Positions 13,401-22,500 of a stretch of 64,000 bases of DNA are shown here, piece after piece; the first letter of the stretch is position 1; each line of letters opens with the position of its first letter. Where the stretch lies: positions 62,001 to 126,000 of the forward strand of contig JBLWGC010000180.1 of the NCBI GenBank assembly GCA_048772705.1, given 5' to 3'. The stretch is from Leidyana gryllorum EB-2025a. Taxonomy: Eukaryota; Apicomplexa. The translations under genes and the position numbers were made by a program. A model generated the notes under the pieces. That model ran no database searches, had not been told where the DNA came from, and was given only the letters and a program-made list of their open reading frames with translations.

Positions 13401-15079
13401 CCTTGCGGTTCCACTGTTGTCGATTCAGCCTCGGTTGTTTCGGATGAACCGGTAGCGTCAACAGAAATGGTGCTGTCGCCAGGCCCGGTGCCAGCGGCGG
13501 TGGTTTCCGGAACCGTAAGGACGGATTCAGTTCCTTGAGCCTCGACAGTTGTACTCACAGGATGAGTTGACTCAGAACCGCTCAAAGTAGCTGTGGTCTC
13601 GTCGCCTGTGACAGTGCTGACCATAGTGCTTTCCGACTGGGACAGAGTTGTGTCTGTGCCCATGAGTGGCGTCGTCGTTACGACTGCACTAGACGCAGTG
13701 GTGTCGGTAGGAGCGGTTTCGCTGGCAATGGTCGGAGTTGTATCCAGTGCGCTATCACTCGCAGGGGTTGAAGCTTCCGCGATCGTTGTCTCACTACTTT
13801 CACCGGATGATGCAGTCGTTTCGGCACCTGTTGCTGCTCCGAAACTCGTGCTGATAGGCTCCGTGAGTACAGTTTCAGTGCCCTGAGGCTGTACGGTTGT
13901 AGTTTGTGTTTCAGTGGATGGCATGGTGGTATCCACAAAGCCAGTCGAGTGCCAGGACAGGGTGGTACTCTCCGAGGGGGTACTTTCGAGAGAGGCGGTA
14001 CTTCCGGTCTCAGTGATCGGAGTGCTCGATGCTTCAGGCACAGTGGTACCGTCCGTCCCAGTGGCTTGAGTGGTCGGGGCAGGAGTGCTCAACAAGCCAC
14101 ATTCATTCTGTCTCATTGCATCAATGATCAATCCAAGTTCTCGGAACCACCCCTCAGCCTCATCAGCTGCTGCTAACACAAAATCGGAAGATTGACCGAA
14201 CAACTCGTTCATCCACTGCGCAGCTCCCAATGCTTGACCTTCGAGATATTCGGGACGAATTATGATCTGCGCGTAGTAGACTTGAGCATCCGCAAGCGCA
14301 TCGCGCACAGTGAAGGGGTCAGGGTAATACCTTTGGGAGCAGTAAGTATCAGCCATGTCCTCGTCGAATCCAGCACCCCACGCACTCAGTTGCGGATAAT
14401 CGGCTTGATCATAGTCGCCTTCAAAATGAGGGGGGGCGTCCGTGACCATTACCAACAGACGACTAGAAATGGTTCCCTGGTGCCAGTTGAAAGACTTCGG
14501 ACTCTGCAGCACTTCCATAACAGCGCCATACTGATTCTCCGGCCAGTCCCATCCACCGCCGACTGCTTCTGCCCCCAAAGGCCCCAAGAAGTCATTGGGG
14601 TCATCGGCGTTCAGAACATGTTTGCGCAAGCAGTAATCGTCCAGCTCTCCCAAGGTATTGATAGGTTTGTCTTTGAAAGTCGCCAGACTGAATTTGGAGC
14701 CTGGATGCTCGATAGGGATAGTGTTTGCTAATGCGGGGATTGTTTTCTCAATGGTGATCGCGAAATCTTGCTCAAACGATCCGGTAGAATCGTACAACAA
14801 AACCATGTCGATTGGGAAAGTACAATTGGACGGTTGCCTGACTGCCCAGTAGTCCGCAGCTAAGGCAGGGCTTGCGCTCTTAGACAAAGTTACTGGCACG
14901 CGGTGAGCGGGAATTCCATCCGCGAGTCCCGATCGAGCACCAGCAATGATGGAGCCCGCACTGCCATAGACTTCATAAGGCCCTTTATACTCGGCAAAAG
15001 ATGCTCGACCTTGGTGGCGATGCACACGACGACTTTCCACCAACGATGCAACAAGAAATACGTTCAGAAACGAAATCAT
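4478..15079 (-). CDS. giant secreted vWA-domain mucin-like protein
   Basis: One uninterrupted 3,533-residue reading frame. Residues 1-16 (MISFLNVFLVASLVES) look like a signal peptide. Residues about 85-325 form a von Willebrand A / integrin-beta-like I domain: a MIDAS-type DSTGS at 97-101 preceded by hydrophobic VLLY, and a second metal-ligand loop TDAPPH near 212-217. Cysteines at 86, 150 and later could form disulfides. From about residue 330 the protein is almost only Thr, Ser, Glu, Gly, Pro and Ala in tandem repeats, predicted to be densely O-glycosylated. The C-terminus (TMTMATTASV) has no membrane or GPI segment, so it is probably secreted or wall-associated. No intron is needed, unlike every long neighbour. 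An adhesion or cyst/cell-wall role is inferred. Confidence 0.9.
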   Translation of the reverse strand: MISFLNVFLVASLVESRRVHRHQGRASFAEYKGPYEVYGSAGSIIAGARSGLADGIPAHRVPVTLSKSASPALAADYWAVRQPSNCTFPIDMVLLYDSTGSFEQDFAITIEKTIPALANTIPIEHPGSKFSLATFKDKPINTLGELDDYCLRKHVLNADDPNDFLGPLGAEAVGGGWDWPENQYGAVMEVLQSPKSFNWHQGTISSRLLVMVTDAPPHFEGDYDQADYPQLSAWGAGFDEDMADTYCSQRYYPDPFTVRDALADAQVYYAQIIIRPEYLEGQALGAAQWMNELFGQSSDFVLAAADEAEGWFRELGLIIDAMRQNECGLLSTPAPTTQATGTDGTTVPEASSTPITETGSTASLESTPSESTTLSWHSTGFVDTTMPSTETQTTTVQPQGTETVLTEPISTSFGAATGAETTASSGESSETTIAEASTPASDSALDTTPTIASETAPTDTTASSAVVTTTPLMGTDTTLSQSESTMVSTVTGDETTATLSGSESTHPVSTTVEAQGTESVLTVPETTAAGTGPGDSTISVDATGSSETTEAESTTVEPQGTESVLTEPEATTPGETTVPGGSTTFGETTASGEATRSIETTVAVESTLSEEITSIETTAIETTASGASAMPDETTTSLESTLSTGSIEPETTTVEPQGTESVLTTPESTVGETTAPSASTSSAETTASVESTISDETTGLGESTISGGITAATESTISSELTVPGESTAPGESSISGETTAPVESTSASETTAPGETTISGPTTEPETTTVEPQGTESVVTEPETTVGETTSPSESTSAGETTAPGESTISGEITAPVESTISGETTAPGESTGLGETTMSGQTTEPETTTVEPQGTESVLTDPETTAPGESTISGEITAPGETTISGETTAPGETTLSGESTEPGTTTVEPQGTDSVVTEPETTAPGETTMPSETTAPGESTISGETTAPGETTLSGESTEPGTTTVEPQGTDSVVTEPETTAPGETTMPSETTAPGESTISGETTAPGESTMSGETTEPETTTVEPQGTESVVTEPETTVAETTAPGESTLSGETTAPGESTVSGETTAPGESTISGETTAPGETTLSGESTEPGTTTVEPQGTDSVVSEPETTAPGESTISGETTASGETTMPGETTAPGESTMSGETTEPETTTVEPQGTESVVTEPETTVAETTAPGESTVSGETTAPGETTVSGETTAPGESTLSGETTAPGESTISGETTAPGESTMSGDTTEPETTTVEPQGTDSVVTEPETTVGETTAPGESTVSGETTAPGESTISGDTTAPGESTVSGETTAPGESTISGDTTAPGESTVSGETTAPGESTMSGETTEPETTTVEPQGTESVVTEPETTVGETTAPGETTVSGETTAPGESTVSGETTAPCETTVSGETTAPGESTLSGETTAPGESTISGETTEPETTTVEPQGTESVVTEPETTVAETTAPGESTVSDETTAPGETTVSGETTAPGESTLSGETTAPGESTISGETTAPGESTVSGETTAPGESTMSGETTEPETTTVEPQGTDSVVTEPETTVGETTAPGESTVSGETTAPGESTISGDTTAPGESTVSGETTAPGESTISGDTTAPGESTISGETTAPGESTMSGETTEPETTTVEPQGTDSVVTEPETTVGETTAPGESTVSGETTAPGESTISGDTTAPGESTVSGETTAPGESTISGDTTAPGESTVSGETTAPGESTMSGETTEPETTTVEPQGTESVVTEPETTVGETTAPGETTVSGETTAPGESTVSGETTAPGETTVSGETTAPGESTLSGETTAPGESTISGETTEPETTTVEPQGTESVVTEPETTVDETTASGESTVSDETTAPGETTVSGETTAPGESTLSGETTAPGESTISGETTAPGESTMSGDTTEPETTTVEPQGTDSVVTEPETTVGETTAPGESTVSGETTAPGESTISGDTTAPGESTVSGETTAPGESTISGDTTAPGESTVSGETTAPGESTISGDTTAPGESTVSGETTAPGESTMSGETTEPETTTVEPQGTESVVTEPETTVGETTAPGETNVSGETTAPGESTVSGETTAPGETTVSGETTAPGESTLSGETTAPGETTVSGETTAPGESTLSGETTAPGESTISGETTEPETTTVEPQGTESVVTEPETTVAETTVAETTAPGESTVSDETTAPGETTVSGETTAPGESTLSGETTAPGESTISGETTAPGESTMSGDTTEPETTTVEPQGTDSVVTEPETTVGETTAPGESTVSGETTAPGESTISGDTTAPGESTISGDTTAPGESTVSGETTAPGESTISGDTTAPGESTVSGETTAPGESTMSGETTELETTTVEPQGTESVVTEPETTVGETTAPGETTVSGETTAPGESTVSGETTAPGETTVSGETTAPGESTLSGETTAPGESTISGETTEPETTTVEPQGTESVVTEPETTVDETTAPGESTVSGETTTPGESTISGETTAPGESTISGENTAPGESTISGETTAPGESTISGETTAPGESTMSGENTAPGESTISGETTAPGESTMSGETTEPETTTVEPQGTDSVVTEPETTVGETTVSGETTAPGETTMSGDTTAPGESTISGETTAPGESTISGETTEAATTTVEPQGTESVVTEPETTAPGETTAPGETTMSGETTMSGETTMSGETTMSGETTAPGESTISGEITAPGESTMLGETTEPETTTVEPQGTESVMTEPETTAPGETTMPGESTAPGESTISGETTAPGESTISGETSAPGETTMSGETTEHETTTVEPQGTESVVTEPETTAPGETTMSGETTALGESTSAGETTAPGESTVSGETTMSGPTTEPETTTVEPQGTESVGTQPETTVGETTAPGESTISGETSAPGETTISGETTEHETTTVEPQGTESVVTEPETTAPGETTMSGETTALGESTSAGETTAPGETTMAGETTALGESTSGGETTAPGESTVSGETTMSGPTTEPETTTVEPQGTESVVTQPETTVGETTAPGESTSEGETTAPGESTSEGETTAPGESTSGGETTAPGESTSEGETTAPGESTSAGETTGPAESTSEGETTPPGESTVPGETTISGQTTEPETTTVEPQGTESVVTQPETTVGETSASGESTSAGETTGPAESTSGGETTAPGDSTMSNGSTEGETTTVEPQGSESALTEPETTAPGESTSAGETTGPGEATSAGETTAPGESTSAAETTAPGESTSAGETTAPGESTSAGETTGPGETTSAGETTAPGESTSAAETTAPGESTPAAETTAPAESTSAAETTAPAESTPAAETTAPGESTSAAETTSAGETTAPETLSPSDATMSGTITNGETTTVEPQGTETVVTEPEATSFPETTAELGSTAATETTLFGETTAVSSPIESTSAADTTIASEEKTTAEPQASETTVTEPEVSVTDADSTQISVTETTVLEATTLQPQGTETVVTDPEVTITGAGSTQNTRTVSTDETEYSGAETTEDTTITQSTTYIPTRQPTFSMSEKTSTGEMTPTTTASSTSRTSTAGPSRQATMTMATTASV
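5158..13110. repeat. hierarchical coding tandem-repeat array (18/36-nt units)
   Basis: The array lies inside the vWA-mucin gene. The basic protein unit on the minus strand is 12 residues, ETTAPGEST[IVML]SG (36 nt), itself two related 18-nt halves; at about 7072-7143 a half unit (SGETTM) stands alone four times. Runs of 4-9 units are punctuated by a spacer containing TTTVEPQGTESVVTEPETT, which recurs roughly every 250-350 bp. Larger blocks recur at about 0.9-1.15 kb, for example near 7803, 8673, 9636 and 10788. The left part (5158-6120) uses a variant with SAGETT/SAAETT. Near-identity of the copies argues for recent homogenisation by unequal exchange. Confidence 0.95.
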
Positions 15080-15224
15080 TGAACTGAAGGAATCAGGAAG
15101 TTTTAAAAGAGGAGTTCCTTCGATAGAGAAGGAAGGTAGAGAGGGAAGGTAGAGAAGAGTACAATTATTTCAGATCAGAAGTACCATTACATGGAGACGT
15201 GTCTCGCGCACACACTCTGTCACA

Positions 15225-18200
15225 ATGTTATGGCTCTATCTTCTCCTTCTTCGGAATGCAAGCCGAGCCACTCACCTCTCGTTCTCTTTCAAACAACTGT
15301 CCTCCGGATTGCTGGATTCCAGATCAGGTAAGATGACAGACGTTTGCCCCGAAACAAACAGTAGTACTGTCTGAGGTACAAGCCTTGACGTTGACGATCA
15401 AGACCAAATTGGAGGAACAAAACTCTTTGTTGCGGGAGGTTGGAGTGATGATGGAAAATGTGGACGTATCGCTGAAGACTGAGCATCCACTGATTGGTAC
15501 CGGTGTGCTTGTTGAATTATTCGAGCAAGGCGCGAGTCACCCCTTCTCGCGTTCCTTGTTGCCTTCGTTGAATGTGAACAGCTCAGTTCTCGCGGCAAAT
15601 GGTTTGAATACTCGGCAAGGACTCGGAATGCGTGTGTCTGGACGACTTATTCCCCCTCTGGTAAGTGGTAGGCTTCCCACTCCTTACCGTGTCTTGTAGA
15701 TTGGAAAAGCTTCCTTTCGGGTGCACGATCTCGAAACTGATCTGCGTGCCACACTTGATGATGAACAGATTGTGTCACTGCCAAGCCCTCCTGTGGAGAG
15801 TAGAGAGGTGGAGTCAGATCAGTTTGAGTTGAAAAGGGATGTTGAGACGGTATCGTTTGCCTTTTTGAGCGAAGGACTGAAAGGACAACCAGGTTTCCAT
15901 GTCACCATAGGACCTGCTGGCAAATCTGACGAGAGAGAGCTGCCGTCAGACCATCTACTGCCTAGTCGGCTTGGGCTCCCGATTTGTACCTCAACTGGAC
16001 CACTGGCTCCTGTCATTGACTGTGATACAACGTTTGAACAGTTCATGGCCATGTATAACACAAATCTTGAGAAAGCTCAGGAGGTGATGTGTCCTTCAAA
16101 GTGTTCTCAAACATCGAATAAGGAGGCCAAGGTGGCCGGAGATCAGTCGTGCTTCCATCCCAGCAGCTCGATATGTGAAGCCAGCAAAATTGCAGGCTTC
16201 CGAGGTCGTGGACGCATACAAATCGCGGCTCATCCCACTGACATCGGTCACTACTCTGGTAGGTGTTAGGCATGAGGGAGTTTGAGCTCTTGATCAGGCA
16301 AAACGAGTCCAAAACTGGCAGAAGCCTCGGCCTCCAATGGTGAGAAGTATTTACCGACCATAACATCCAGTTTAGAGTGCGCGAGCATCAGCGCTACGGA
16401 GTCTCGAGCCGCCCCTTATATCTTGTCTGATCTAATAACCCTGGACTCGAGCCAGCAATACACGACCCTTTCGTCTGATTATAACTCCCTAACCGACGGG
16501 CTGATCGGCAGGCCGCTAGACCCACTCGGAATACTGCTACCCGTCTTCGCTTATGATGGGCAAAGCTTCAACGACATACGTCTCATATGTGGCACGGCCT
16601 TCGACGGAACGGGGTGGCGAATCTATGCGATTACTCCGGAAGTGCAAGTTGCTCTGAAACCGCAGCCAGCAGCACACGACATCGCTTATCCTGTAATAGG
16701 GAATATTTTCTTAGCCAGTGAAGATAAAGGGGACATTATGACCCCAGCCCTTGGACTGCATGATCATGGCACGAGGCGGAGTCCTGGTGGCGCTTGGAAT
16801 CGGATGACTTGTCAACAGAATGGCCCACACATGTTGTATTATCAGGTGAGTAGGACGTTGTCGCCATGTGTAAACGCTCTCATCAGGTCCTAACAGAGCC
16901 CGTTGTGATGCAATTCGCCGACCTCTCGATCAATTGTGATACCACTTTTGCAGATCTCGCCGCCCGAGCTGACCTCGAAAATGAGTATGTAGCCAGATGC
17001 TCTGCAGATTGCGTAAGCTTGACACATTGGCTTCTCAAACCTGGAAATAGGCGTCCGAAAATCCTGTCAAAGGATTATTCGTGTACTCCGTGAGTCCCGG
17101 CTGTTTTCCCAGATACTAGATTCTGACCAGGGCGACTCCTCGGTATGCAAAGCTGCTATTCATGGTAAGCGAGCGACTTTCGTTCGGCTATCAAAGGTCT
17201 TCAGCCGGCGTTATCGGTCCGTCCGGAGGTGATGTTTCAATCACCCAGCTTTCCCAGATTGCGAATGTAACTCAGTCGACAGCAAGACATGGTGAGTGCT
17301 GATGCAGGAAATAAGAGTGCCGGTAGGAGTCACGAGTGAGCCTTTCTTCAACGGCCAGGAGGGATGGGCGTATGCGGTCGACGAACCCCGTGGCTTGTAT
17401 TGTACAGAAATGGACAAGAGAAAGTTGTCCACCGGAGATACAACTGAGGTCATGGAGGAAACTCCGAGCGGTCGGCAAGTCCCAGTGGATATCAGCAAGC
17501 CGATCACCCTCTCTTCTTTTGTTGAGCTCGGCTCAAATGAGCTTGGTTTCACCGGCTCAAATTTCTTGACCTCTCTCTCGTCCCTCTTCGACCGAGATCG
17601 CGCAGCCTTCAGTGACTTGCGAGGGGAGTTGAATGAGCTGGTTGCCAAGAACGAACAATTAGCCAGTCGTGTGCACAGGTACGGGAGCTACCCTTTGTGT
17701 CCTTGTGATATAATTGATCAGAATTGCGAAAGAGGCAACCGCCGCCATCAGCCAGCAGGTGAGATATGTCATCGTTTCGAGCGCGATACTGGGCCTCAGG
17801 AAGAAGGACTGATAAATTTGAGGAAGGTCTTGGACACTGCCCCCTCGCCGGTTGACAACCATTTGGTCACAAGTAAGAATCATAACTTCCTTCTGAGGCC
17901 GCTTTGTTCCATAGACGCTGCTCAAGCAAAGAATCTTTATGAGGAGTGGTCGATCTGGGACTCCAATGTCGCCGTCATGGGACCCTCACAGTGGACCATC
18001 AACTCTCAAGAGGACAGCATAGAACATCAGTCGTCTATTTTGTCTCCCAACGACACCAGCTTGGCCACAGTACTACTTTACGAAGCATCATTATACAACG
18101 AGGGTTTTGTGAGTGTGGCTCTCAGCTTTCAAGGAGGAGCTGAGCACGGAAAGGCGGGCATCGTGTACAATTACCGCGACCCTCGGAATTACATGGTACT

Positions 18201-19506
18201 AGAAATCGCGCGGCCACCAAGCTCTGCATCTCAGCTGTTGCTCGCATTCAGAGAAGTGTTGTAAGTGCAATATAGCAACATACAGGAATGAATAGGCTTT
18301 CGGTTGCAGTGAAGGCTCCGCTCACACCCTCGCCTCGAGGTCCTGTGAGATAGACAGTAGGGGAGAGACCAGTCTTCTGGTGGGCTTGGACTTCGGCCGA
18401 CTGAGTTCACGGTAAGATGAATTTACTTCGCCCCAAACAAATCGCTCAGAGTTATGATCAATGCAGACAGGCTTTGTGCCACGGGTTTCCTCATGGAACA
18501 GGTCCAACGGTCCCCTCAAGAGAGGTTCGGAAAAATTGGACTGACAACGAATGCCCTCTCCACCGACACCAAAGCAGTTTTCGCCAATCTTCTCTTCGGC
18601 CCGCTGGACGCGGAGGCCGAGCTTGCAATGACCTCTCTCGGCCCGAGTAGGTTCAAAGATTACATCGCCGTCATCTTTTCCGTCAGTTATATCTCATGGT
18701 CTCGAGCTACCTGTGGCAGCAAATTTGGTGTCCATCGGGAACGGCAGGGATGTTGCAGCAGGCTCTCGATCCGAGCTCAAGGCAGCAGACCGCGCAGCAG
18801 AACAGGTGCTGAGCAAGCAAACCATTGAGGTGCTAGGGGTAGACGGAACCGCGAGTGAACAAGAAGAATGTGTGAGGCAGTTCAACCACCCAATGCAAGA
18901 CGCCGAGGCCTTCCAAAAGTACTGGACGGCCCCACCACTCGGGACCCGGGATATATGGCTTGGTACAGGTGGTCGTATCTCAGCATCACGACCACTTGCG
19001 AGTCCTGATGCACCTCTTTCAATTTCCGTGGCCCTCTTGCGAAACGTTATATGCTCGGAAGCTGATATCTTGACGATCGAGAGTCAGATCAAGCTAGAGC
19101 AGAAATCAGCTGGCGGAATTGTTTTCCGAGTGCTTGGATCTGATATGATGCAGGCTCTCGTCATTGATAGTGACACCGTACGCTCAGATTCCCTGCTGAT
19201 TAGGCATCTTCGCATAGCAAACGCTGATGTTGAAGTCGTTGACGAGGTAGGCTGGAAATGTTGTCATGTATATGTTTTCAGCTGCTTGTGGATTTCGCTG
19301 AGTCCCATGCGAACCTTCGTTCTAGAAATATGACTTTGTTGGATAGAGGCACATCGATCCAACTGCTAGTGGACTCGGTTCCGTTGATGTATTTAGACGA
19401 GAGGCCCCTCGTCAGACCTCAACAAATCGGTCTGGCGACGATGTCGGGTCACGTCAGCTGGTCCAAAGTCCACATAGATCAGCTTCAAGACTCAGGAGCC
19501 GAGTAA
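15225..19506 (+). CDS. secreted LCCL-domain / LamG-like adhesion protein (CCp-like)
   Basis: About 1,200 residues in about 17 exons. Signal peptide MLWLYLLLLRNASRA is followed by a short coiled coil. A degenerate LCCL-like module (16016-16400) has CPSKC and SSICEASKIAG. A clear LCCL domain (about 16930-17270) is encoded by five small exons and reads CSADC, GDSSVCKAAIHAGVIG. Two lectin-like beta modules follow (GKAGIVYNYRDPRNYMVLEI; later SAGGIVFRVLGSD), resembling LamG/ConA-like folds. Key exons: 15225-15327, 15362-15660, 15700-16258, 16298-16339, 16376-16845, 16887-17012, 17051-17089, 17131-17164, 17205-17266, 17308-about 17678, 17914-18260, 18361-18411, 18450-18646, 18687-19246, 19282-19506. 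The two small exons between 17678 and 17914 are less certain. LCCL proteins of this kind act as surface or extracellular adhesion complexes in alveolates. The gene ends 15 bp from the convergent gene. Confidence 0.82.
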
Positions 19507-19521
19507 CGGATCGACACTTAT

Positions 19522-22500
19522 TTACTCACTTTCCTTCTGTACATCAGATCCACGGGCACAAATGTTGCCGTGGAGCTGCTCAAAGAAGACAAAGACATCC
19601 TGGAGGATCCGAAGCAGTGGAACCATCTCTCTTCTTGAAGACGGGAAGTCCCTCCCTGTGGCAGAATCCAGCTGTGAAGAACTCAAAGCTCGGCACCGTT
19701 GATGATGAACATACCACTTCAGGAGCGTGATTGAACCATGAAACATCGAGATCGTCCGGAACCCATCGGCTGACCACACGTTTAGTTGGGCGACCACCAA
19801 GATCAAGGCTACAGATCCATTGATGAAGGAATGAGATACATACTCCAGCGATCAGCTGAGGAAAGGATGAAAATGAGTCCACCAGCAAATACATTCCTAC
19901 TTGATTCTCACGGTCCGCTGTCAATGGTATGTGGAGTTGGTTCGAACGCTCCAATTCTGCACAGCGATTACGGAAGGTGTTGCCGATACACTGAGATGCT
20001 TCGGTCCATGCGAAATTCTGTACCCTAGTCGAAAGCAGGGACACAGGCCAACTCACTATGATCTCTATGTGCGATGTACAAAGAATGCTGTCGGGCTCCA
20101 GAAGCACACTCCGAGAGAATTCCAGGTCCCACAAATCTTTCACTGAGCTGTGATATTCTTTTGCTCCATTTTCAGCATCGATCTTGTGTAAGTGGTCCAT
20201 TAGCTTTTTAATAGGACAAATGGCAATAGATACATTGCTCGTCGATGAGTCAGGGTCGGACCTTTCTGTCTCAGGTTCTGAGCCGACCAGGAGTCTCTTG
20301 TCGTTGAGAATCGAAACAGCTTTTTTGAGGAAATCCGTTGGCGGGAGAGGTGAAAGAACACTGATGACGCCACCTCGCGGCGATGGGATCGTTGTTCTCC
20401 ATGTCACCGAGGAATCCTGTTGCGGCCTGTCGACCTCGTTGCTGAAGTGGGCCTCCCAAGTGAGGGGAGGTATGTGAGGCGAGACGCAAACACCATTGTT
20501 GTTTTTCGAGCCGTTACTCTCGTCAACATGGTGTTCATCTGAGGAGGTCCAGTCGGTATCGACATCTGGTATTGGATGTACCGCTGCAGAGGTCGTTCCG
20601 TCAACATTGGCATTTGGTATTGAATGTACCACTGCAGATCATATTGTGGAGACGCAAGAATACTCACCTCCGTACACCGCTATGCGGAAGAGCGCACGAA
20701 CGAAAGCCTCCCGGTAGGATTGGTCCATTGGCTGAACTATCGGCAGGAGACGTCTGGCTAAGTCTTTCACTATGGTTGCCTCGTACTCCTCCCGCAGATT
20801 TGGGGGCGCGAAATCAATCTCCTCTCGACACCACGACAGATATCCCAGCACCACCGGTGCAAAGCTTTGGTCATTGGTCGGCTTCCTAAAGGGTGGGATC
20901 ATACGATGTGGAGCCGCCACTCGGTTCAATAAATTGGAGCATTCCTGGGGGGTGGGAACGATGAGGAGCTGTGGTAACCATTTTGGCCAAGGTTGTTCGT
21001 GAAAAAGACGAGTTATCAACTCGCAGATGCCGTGAGGACAGATCTCGCCCAAGGTACCGCCACGGAAGCGGAAGGACAGCAGTGGATAGCCGGCTGCGAT
21101 GGTACTGTGGAGCATCAAGTACACTGCCTCAATGATCTCGTTGTTGACGAAGCGAGAACCCCTCAAAAAATCTTCGAAGCTCTCTTCCCGACCTTGATGC
21201 TTGAAGATGGGCCACCATACATCGTAGTCATATATTGCACGAAGCAGTGCAGAAGCCTGAGAATGATGCATGAGAAGCCAGGATTGAGAACGTGGTATCT
21301 CACCACTGCCCGTGTCTGACGAGGGGCGAAGCTCGTGGTATGAATGGGCATAATGACGTACTCCGGGAAGGGGAATTTGGAAAATAGCGAATGCGACGCG
21401 AAAGGGACGACTCGAGATGGGGAGGCACTTCCGCCTCGGTCCAGATAATCCAAAGGAGGTCGAATCTCCTGTTCCGCTCGCACCAGACCCTGAAACGGAA
21501 TACTCAGTCACCCACTTTCAATCTCACCCCTGCCTCGTCTTCTGTGTGTAACACCCATTTGTCAAAATACAACGATGTTAATCTCCACGTTTGGGGGCGG
21601 TGATTGCTACAGGATCTCTTGTACACGGCATAGATGGACGGCAGGAGAGAGTGGCAGTACAGAATCCGCAGAATACTCGCCATGAGCTCCCCGAAATGGA
21701 CTGCGGTATTGAAACATTGTATCAATCTACGGACCTTTCTCACCTCCTCGACCCCCTTGTACCAGTGGGAGTAAAGCCGTTTGCAAAGCGGGAGATTTCT
21801 TTCGCCGACTCTGCAGGTCTTCCAAAACGGGGCTATCCCCAATCCGTCGATGAATATCCACCCCATGTACGAAGACATACGACAAGATCTGAGTCATGAA
21901 GTAGCTAATGTATGCGACAATGTCCTCGTGGCTTTTGAGGAAACAGGGCAAGTCGTTCTCGTCAGAAGGGTAAGCCGGGGGTCGCAACATGGTTGGCAGG
22001 GACGGAGACCGCGGCTTGAGAGGACACCCGACGAAAGGGGAGAGTAGTTGTTCAGAGTAACCTCTTCTGCTATATAGATCGATCGACGACGGGATCCAGA
22101 TGCTGCGGTTGAGCCGCCACCAATCCACCGTTGTGGCTATACGAACGGGCTGCCGCTGAGAACACAATTGTGACTGACTGAAGATACGGGATGCACTGCT
22201 ACTAACCAGGAAAAGGAGGTATCCTGTTCCTTGCTGTGTCTCGGAGATGAAAGTGTTACAGGTGGCTCCCCCCGAGCGACAAATGTCGATGGCAGGGGTT
22301 GAGATGGTCACTGGCTGTACCATCACTGGAGTGGAGGTGTCAAATTGCTGAACCATTTGAGTGTCAGCGGACTCTTCGATGAACTTATTCTCGCGAGTTC
22401 CAACGTCCATCAGGTTTGCGGGCAGCGGCCCAACGATTGTGGCATCGAGAGGAGTATTGGTCTGTCATCAGCCATATGATTGGTGGTTGTTACTTCCTAC

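Noticed and set aside
13593-14852. Plus-strand frames opposite the vWA domain and early mucin region.
   Set aside because: The minus-strand protein has a clear domain there; the opposite frames are short and show no motif.
20971-20986. CCATTTTGGCCAAG resembles the dinoflagellate/perkinsid spliced-leader core (CCATTTTGGCTCAAG).
   Set aside because: It lies in the middle of a conserved-looking coding exon on the other strand (WPKWLPQ), with no adjacent splice acceptor or gene start; similar CCATTTTGGC matches near 28350 and 26325 are also coding. Chance match.
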